Assembly: GCF_002005205.3 (NCBI RefSeq)
Contig: NZ_CP019701.2
Span: 2,656,001-2,720,000 of the forward strand
Direction of reading: 5' to 3'
Length of the DNA stretch: 64,000 bases
Origin: Rhizobium rhizogenes
GTDB taxonomy: Bacteria; Pseudomonadota; Alphaproteobacteria; Rhizobiales; Rhizobiaceae
Shown here: piece by piece, positions 60,396 to 64,000 of the stretch
How positions within the stretch are numbered: the stretch's first letter is position 1
Layout of the letters: the number at the start of each line of letters is the position of its first letter
The notes under the pieces: generated by a model
What the model saw: only the letters and a program-made list of their open reading frames with translations
What the model was told of the DNA's origin: nothing
Databases searched by the model: none
Position numbers and translations under genes: made by a program

Positions 60396-60983
60396 TTACT
60401 TAGGCGCGCGCTTGGCGAGAATGCGCTGCAAGGTGCGCCGGTGCATGTTGAGACGGCGGGCGGTCTCTGAGACGTTGCGTTCGCACATTTCATAAACGCG
60501 CTGAATATGCTCCCACCGCACCCGGTCGGCTGACATAGGGTTCTCAGGGACTTCGGTCTTTTCACCCTTGCGCTGTGTCAGCGCATTAAAGACATCGTCC
60601 GCATCGGCGGGTTTGGCCAGATAATCCAGCGCTCCGAGCTTCACGGCGGTAACGGCGGTTGCGATGTTGCCATAACCGGTCAGCACGACGATCTGCGTAT
60701 CGTCCCGGTTCTGCCTGATGGCTTCGATCACTTCCAGTCCGTTGCCATCGGCAAGCCGCAGATCGACCACCGCATATTTAGGCGGTGCGGCCTTGGAGCG
60801 GGCAATACCATCGCTGACCGTCTCGGCAGTGTCGACGGCAAACCCGCGCGTTTCCATTGCCCGGGCAAGCCGGCGCAGAAACGGGCCGTCATCATCGACG
60901 ATCAGCAGGGATTTGTCGGGGCCGATCGGATCGATATCGTCCGCAGGTGCGCTAGTGGTTGGGGTCTGGTCTTCTGTCTTCAT
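60396..60983 (-). CDS. actR: Redox/acid response regulator ActR (RegA/PrrA family)
   Basis: ActR is the regulator of the RegBA/ActSR redox system, controlling respiration, CO2 and nitrogen metabolism and acid tolerance. The 195-residue product has a receiver with VDDDGP at 29-34, phospho-aspartate D74 in VVDLRLADGNG and K in LAKPAD. The C-terminal Fis-type HTH NVSETARRLNMHRRTLQRIL is almost invariant in the family. It follows actS by 72 bp. Confidence 0.95.
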   Translation of the reverse strand: MKTEDQTPTTSAPADDIDPIGPDKSLLIVDDDGPFLRRLARAMETRGFAVDTAETVSDGIARSKAAPPKYAVVDLRLADGNGLEVIEAIRQNRDDTQIVVLTGYGNIATAVTAVKLGALDYLAKPADADDVFNALTQRKGEKTEVPENPMSADRVRWEHIQRVYEMCERNVSETARRLNMHRRTLQRILAKRAPK

Positions 60984-61055
60984 GTTTCCGGCCTTCCGGC
61001 AACTTCGTCGGCTTTGTTTCTTCTTCTTATCGCCGCTTCAACGTGAATGGTAAAG

Positions 61056-62387
61056 TCAACGGTTTCTTTTATCGTCCATAAGCGCGCGAGGCCAGATGAT
61101 TGTGACCCGCGCCCCGGTTTTGCTGGAGCCGCGATTTTCGAAGGTAACGGTGGCGCCGGATCGCTCAAGCAGTGTCTTGGCGATAAAAAGGCCAAGTCCC
61201 AGCCCGCCCGCCCGGGTGTCGTTGTGCCGTTCCGTCACATAGGGCTCGCCGATACGGGCAAGCACGTCATGGGCATAACCCGGCCCATCATCCTCGATGA
61301 GGACCGCGACATTCTGCGAATCATGCTCCACCGTCACCGTCACCTTCTCCCGCGCATAGTCCACGCCGTTTTCGATGAGGTTGCCCAGTCCATAGATGAT
61401 GCCGGCGTTGCGGATGCCGACCGGCTCATCGGCCCGGTTGTTCTTTTCCACGAGTTCGAGGCGGATACCGAATTCCCGGTGTGGCGCCATCACCTCCTCG
61501 ATCAGCGAAGACAGCGGCAGGCGGCGCATATGTTCCTCATTATCGGCGGAAAGCGATGTGAGACGGCGCAGAATATCGCGGCACCTTTCACTCTGGCTGC
61601 GCAGCAGCGCTATGTCTTCGCCATATTTTTCATCATTTCCGAGCTCGCGTTCCATTTCCTTGGCGACAACGCTGATGGTCGCAAGCGGCGTGCCGAGCTC
61701 ATGCGCTGCGGCGGCTGCAAGCCCATCCAGCTGCGAGAGGTGTTTTTCCCGCTCCAGCACCAGTTCGGTTGCAGCCAGCGCGTCCGCCAGCTGATTGGCT
61801 TCATGCGAAACGCGATAGGCGTAAAAGGCCGCAAAGGATGTGGTGGCGATGATCGCGACCCAGGTACCGACATGCAGCAGAAGCTGGATCGGCAAAACCT
61901 CGCCGGGATACCAGGGAACCGGAAACGGCGAAAAGGCGATCGCAGTCGAGCAGATGACGGCGAAGGCAAGAAGAATAAGCGAATGCCGCAGCGGCTGCGA
62001 TGCAAACGCGATGATGACCTGCACGCAGATCAGCGGCGCGAAAGGATTGGAAAGGCCGCCGGTAATATAGATCAGCGCCGTCAATTGCAGCAGGTCGAAG
62101 GCCAGCAGCAATGTCGCTTCCCAGGGTTCCAGGCGATAGGTGGAGGGAAAGCGGGCGGTGAGAAACAGATTGGCAAGCGCCAGCGCCGCGATCAGAAGAC
62201 CGCAGGCCAGAAGCGGCAGGGGAAAGTTCAGCCCGAATGCAACGAACAGGATCGTTGCCGTCTGTCCGGCAACCGCCAGCCATCGCAGCCAGACAATGGT
62301 CTGCAGCCTTATTCTGCGGCTGGCGCGGCCAAGCCTTGTGGTTTCGATCGGATGGCCAGCCACCTTCGTCTCCTTTTCCCTATTCAT
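61056..62387 (-). CDS. actS: Redox sensor kinase ActS (RegB/PrrB family)
   Basis: Membrane histidine kinase partner of ActR. From the ATG at 62387 the product has 443 residues with six hydrophobic segments up to about 190. The quinone-linked heptapeptide GGLSNPF is at 110-116, the H-box is AAAAHELGTPLATI with H229, and Cys269 in SERCRDIL matches the redox cysteine of RegB. ATP boxes (NLIENGVDYA, DDGPGY, GLGLGLFIA) are intact. It begins 5 bp after the hrpB stop. Confidence 0.94.
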   Translation of the reverse strand: MNREKETKVAGHPIETTRLGRASRRIRLQTIVWLRWLAVAGQTATILFVAFGLNFPLPLLACGLLIAALALANLFLTARFPSTYRLEPWEATLLLAFDLLQLTALIYITGGLSNPFAPLICVQVIIAFASQPLRHSLILLAFAVICSTAIAFSPFPVPWYPGEVLPIQLLLHVGTWVAIIATTSFAAFYAYRVSHEANQLADALAATELVLEREKHLSQLDGLAAAAAHELGTPLATISVVAKEMERELGNDEKYGEDIALLRSQSERCRDILRRLTSLSADNEEHMRRLPLSSLIEEVMAPHREFGIRLELVEKNNRADEPVGIRNAGIIYGLGNLIENGVDYAREKVTVTVEHDSQNVAVLIEDDGPGYAHDVLARIGEPYVTERHNDTRAGGLGLGLFIAKTLLERSGATVTFENRGSSKTGARVTIIWPRALMDDKRNR

Positions 62388-62392
62388 TGTCG

Positions 62393-64000
62393 TCACGTTC
62401 CGCGCGGTTTCGCACGGCTGGTCGGCAGGGCCGACGCCGGGTCCTCCGGCCATGGATGGCGCGGATAACGCCCGCGCATATCCGCCCGCACGTCCTTCCA
62501 TGATCCCGCCCAGAAGCCGGGAAGATCGCGTGTGGTCTGTATCGGCCTGTGCGCCGGCGACGTCAATTCCAGCAGCAGCGGCAGGCGCCCCTGCGCAATG
62601 GCGGGGTGGGCCCTCAGCCCAAATAGCTCCTGCACCCGGATGGAGAGCGTCGGTTCGCTGGCATCGTAGCGAATGGGATGCCGCTGGCCCGTCGGCGCTT
62701 CGAAATGCGTCGGCGCCAGCCGGCCGAGGTCACGCGCCACCTCATGCGGCACCAGAGACAGAATTCCTTCGGAAAGACTGCCGGGCCGGATGTCCTGGAG
62801 GCTGCGTGCGCCGTGCTGGAAAGGAACGAACCAATCATCGAGCCGCGATAACAACGCCTCGTCGCTGACATCCGGCCATGGTTCACCGATGCTGGCGTTG
62901 AGAAAGCCGATCCTGTCGCGCAGCTGCAAGGTTTCTTTCGAGAAGGGAAGAATGCCGATGCCGAATTCCCGAACGCCATTGGCGAGCGCCTGTGCGGCCT
63001 GTTCGCCATCAGGACGGGGAAGTGGGGTTTCGTCGAGAATGATGGCACCAAGGCGTGTCGCCCGACGTGCGCGCGCCTGGCCGCTTGCCTTGTCGAAAAG
63101 CAACTGGTCCTGCTGAACGATAAGGTGCGGCATCCGCTCTTCTATATCGGCCCTGTCGACGCCTGCCGCCGCAAGGATGCGCGGCTGCGCCGCCCGTCCG
63201 GTAATATCGGCCACGACAAGCATTTTGCTCGCCGCCAGCCGCTCGGTCTCGGCAAGCTCCGCGCCCCGCCCGTTGGCCATCACATAACGGCCGCGGCCGC
63301 CGCGCTGAAGCGCGATCCTGTCCGGATAGGCGTGCAGCAGAAGCGGACCGGCCTCACTCGGCACTTCGTCTGCCGCCGTTTTATCGCCGATCGCGTCGAA
63401 CAGTCTTGATGCCAGCTTGCGCGCCGCCTGCGCCCTTTCGCTCCTGTCGGAAAGAAAGCGCCGCAGGCGTTCATCGAGATCGATGTCGTTTCCGCCCAGC
63501 CCCTGTTCCGTCAGCAGGACGGCAAGCATCGCTGCCTTCTTTCCTGCGCCTTCACCCGCCGCTGCGATCACCATGGCCGCCAGCCGTGGTGGCAGCGACA
63601 GGCCGCGCATCAAATGGCCGCGTTGTGTCAGCGCCCCGCTTTTGTCGAGAGCCCCGAGATTTTTAAGCAGCGCAACCGATTCCCTGAGCGCGGCTTCGGG
63701 AGGCCTATCCAGAAATGCAAGAGACGAGGGGTCGTGAACACCCCAGTGGGCGAGATCGAGGGCGAGGCCGGCCAGATCACTCGCCAGAATCTGCGGTGGC
63801 GTAAAGGCGTTGAGTGCCGCGGTCTGCCCCTGATGCCATAAGCGAATAGCGACGCCCGGCTCCGTTCGCCCGGCGCGGCCGGCCCGCTGGTCGGCGGACG
63901 CCCGTGATACGCGCACGGTTTCAAGCCTCGTGATTCCCGTTGCTGGCTCAAAAACCGGCAATCGCTGCAAACCGCTGTCGATCACGACCCGCACGCCGTC
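62393..64000 (-). CDS. hrpB: ATP-dependent helicase HrpB, 3' part only
   Basis: DEAH-box RNA helicase of the HrpA/HrpB group; the role of HrpB is poorly known. The window holds 535 residues of the C-terminal part; the 5' end lies beyond the right edge, and the frame is open to base 64000. Visible are motif V (DGVRVVIDSGLQRLP), motif VI SADQRAGRAGRTEPG and the HrpB-specific C-terminal domain (YPDRIALQRGGRGRYVMANG, ending in HPWPEDPASALPT). No sign of a frameshift. Partial only because of the window edge. Confidence 0.95.
   Translation of the reverse strand, partial: DGVRVVIDSGLQRLPVFEPATGITRLETVRVSRASADQRAGRAGRTEPGVAIRLWHQGQTAALNAFTPPQILASDLAGLALDLAHWGVHDPSSLAFLDRPPEAALRESVALLKNLGALDKSGALTQRGHLMRGLSLPPRLAAMVIAAAGEGAGKKAAMLAVLLTEQGLGGNDIDLDERLRRFLSDRSERAQAARKLASRLFDAIGDKTAADEVPSEAGPLLLHAYPDRIALQRGGRGRYVMANGRGAELAETERLAASKMLVVADITGRAAQPRILAAAGVDRADIEERMPHLIVQQDQLLFDKASGQARARRATRLGAIILDETPLPRPDGEQAAQALANGVREFGIGILPFSKETLQLRDRIGFLNASIGEPWPDVSDEALLSRLDDWFVPFQHGARSLQDIRPGSLSEGILSLVPHEVARDLGRLAPTHFEAPTGQRHPIRYDASEPTLSIRVQELFGLRAHPAIAQGRLPLLLELTSPAHRPIQTTRDLPGFWAGSWKDVRADMRGRYPRHPWPEDPASALPTSRAKPRGT

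Overview
The window looks like the origin-proximal part of the main chromosome of a Rhizobiales bacterium, most likely Agrobacterium or a close relative. Support comes from the gene order parB-parA-rsmG-mnmG-mnmE-rho-hemJ-hemE, followed by the PPDK-regulatory-protein gene, maf, aroE, coaE and dnaQ. A chvI-chvG-hprK-PTS-ahcY block next to pckA, an ActR/ActS pair, and a split trp locus carrying only trpFBA also fit. The species cannot be fixed from sequence alone. No tRNA, rRNA, insertion sequence, prophage, CRISPR array or other accessory element was seen; nearly all the DNA is dense housekeeping coding sequence.

Layout. Positions 1-8177 (minus strand) carry the 5' part of parB, then parA, rsmG, mnmG, mnmE, rho, hemJ and hemE: chromosome segregation, tRNA U34 modification, transcription termination and haem synthesis. 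Positions 8178-8577 are an AT-rich gap with DnaA-box-like 9-mers, the probable replication origin. Positions 8578-12182 (plus) hold the PPDK regulator, maf, aroE, coaE and dnaQ; secB and fxsA follow on minus. Positions 13536-16274 are a Tim44-like/MltA/Smr/XRE operon with overlapping stops and starts, followed by gyrB. Positions 18968-27958 hold a nitroreductase, an FAH-family hydrolase, a PHB depolymerase, a zinc metalloprotease, trpF-trpB-trpA, accD and folC. Positions 28007-39981 (minus) read as one long operon: divL, a tsaE-amgK fusion, murU-like, addB, addA, trxA. Positions 40190-45658 (minus) are chvI, chvG, hprK, EIIA-Man, HPr and ahcY; pckA lies divergent. Positions 47736-48706 carry arfB and a BON-LysM protein. 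Positions 48750-53370 (minus) are hisB-DUF2628-hisH-hisA-hisF-hisE-coaA. Then follow hslV-hslU, a DUF1402 protein, malate synthase G, an L,D-transpeptidase lipoprotein, mmcB, actR, actS and the 3' part of hrpB.

How the parts fit. ParA/ParB act on parS; five parS or parS-like palindromes lie between 1.7 and 22.8 kb, on both sides of the probable origin, two of them read in frame inside genes. The chvIG/hprK/PTS/ahcY block joins acid and envelope sensing to a PTS phosphorelay without a sugar permease; pckA, a reported ChvG/ChvI target in Agrobacterium, is next door. The TsaE-AmgK fusion and the MurU-like enzyme fit peptidoglycan sugar salvage, sharing an operon with a DivL-like kinase whose phospho-acceptor position is tyrosine and with AddAB.

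I found no clearly new multi-gene system. The observations most worth following are small: an exact 15-mer shared by the hemE and pckA leaders, three consecutive hairpins between chvI and chvG, an ATAAAGA/TCTTTAT operator upstream of ahcY, in-frame parS sites, and a DUF1402 protein with SLT-like motifs. Start codons were re-chosen in many genes because the longest open frame usually begins too early.
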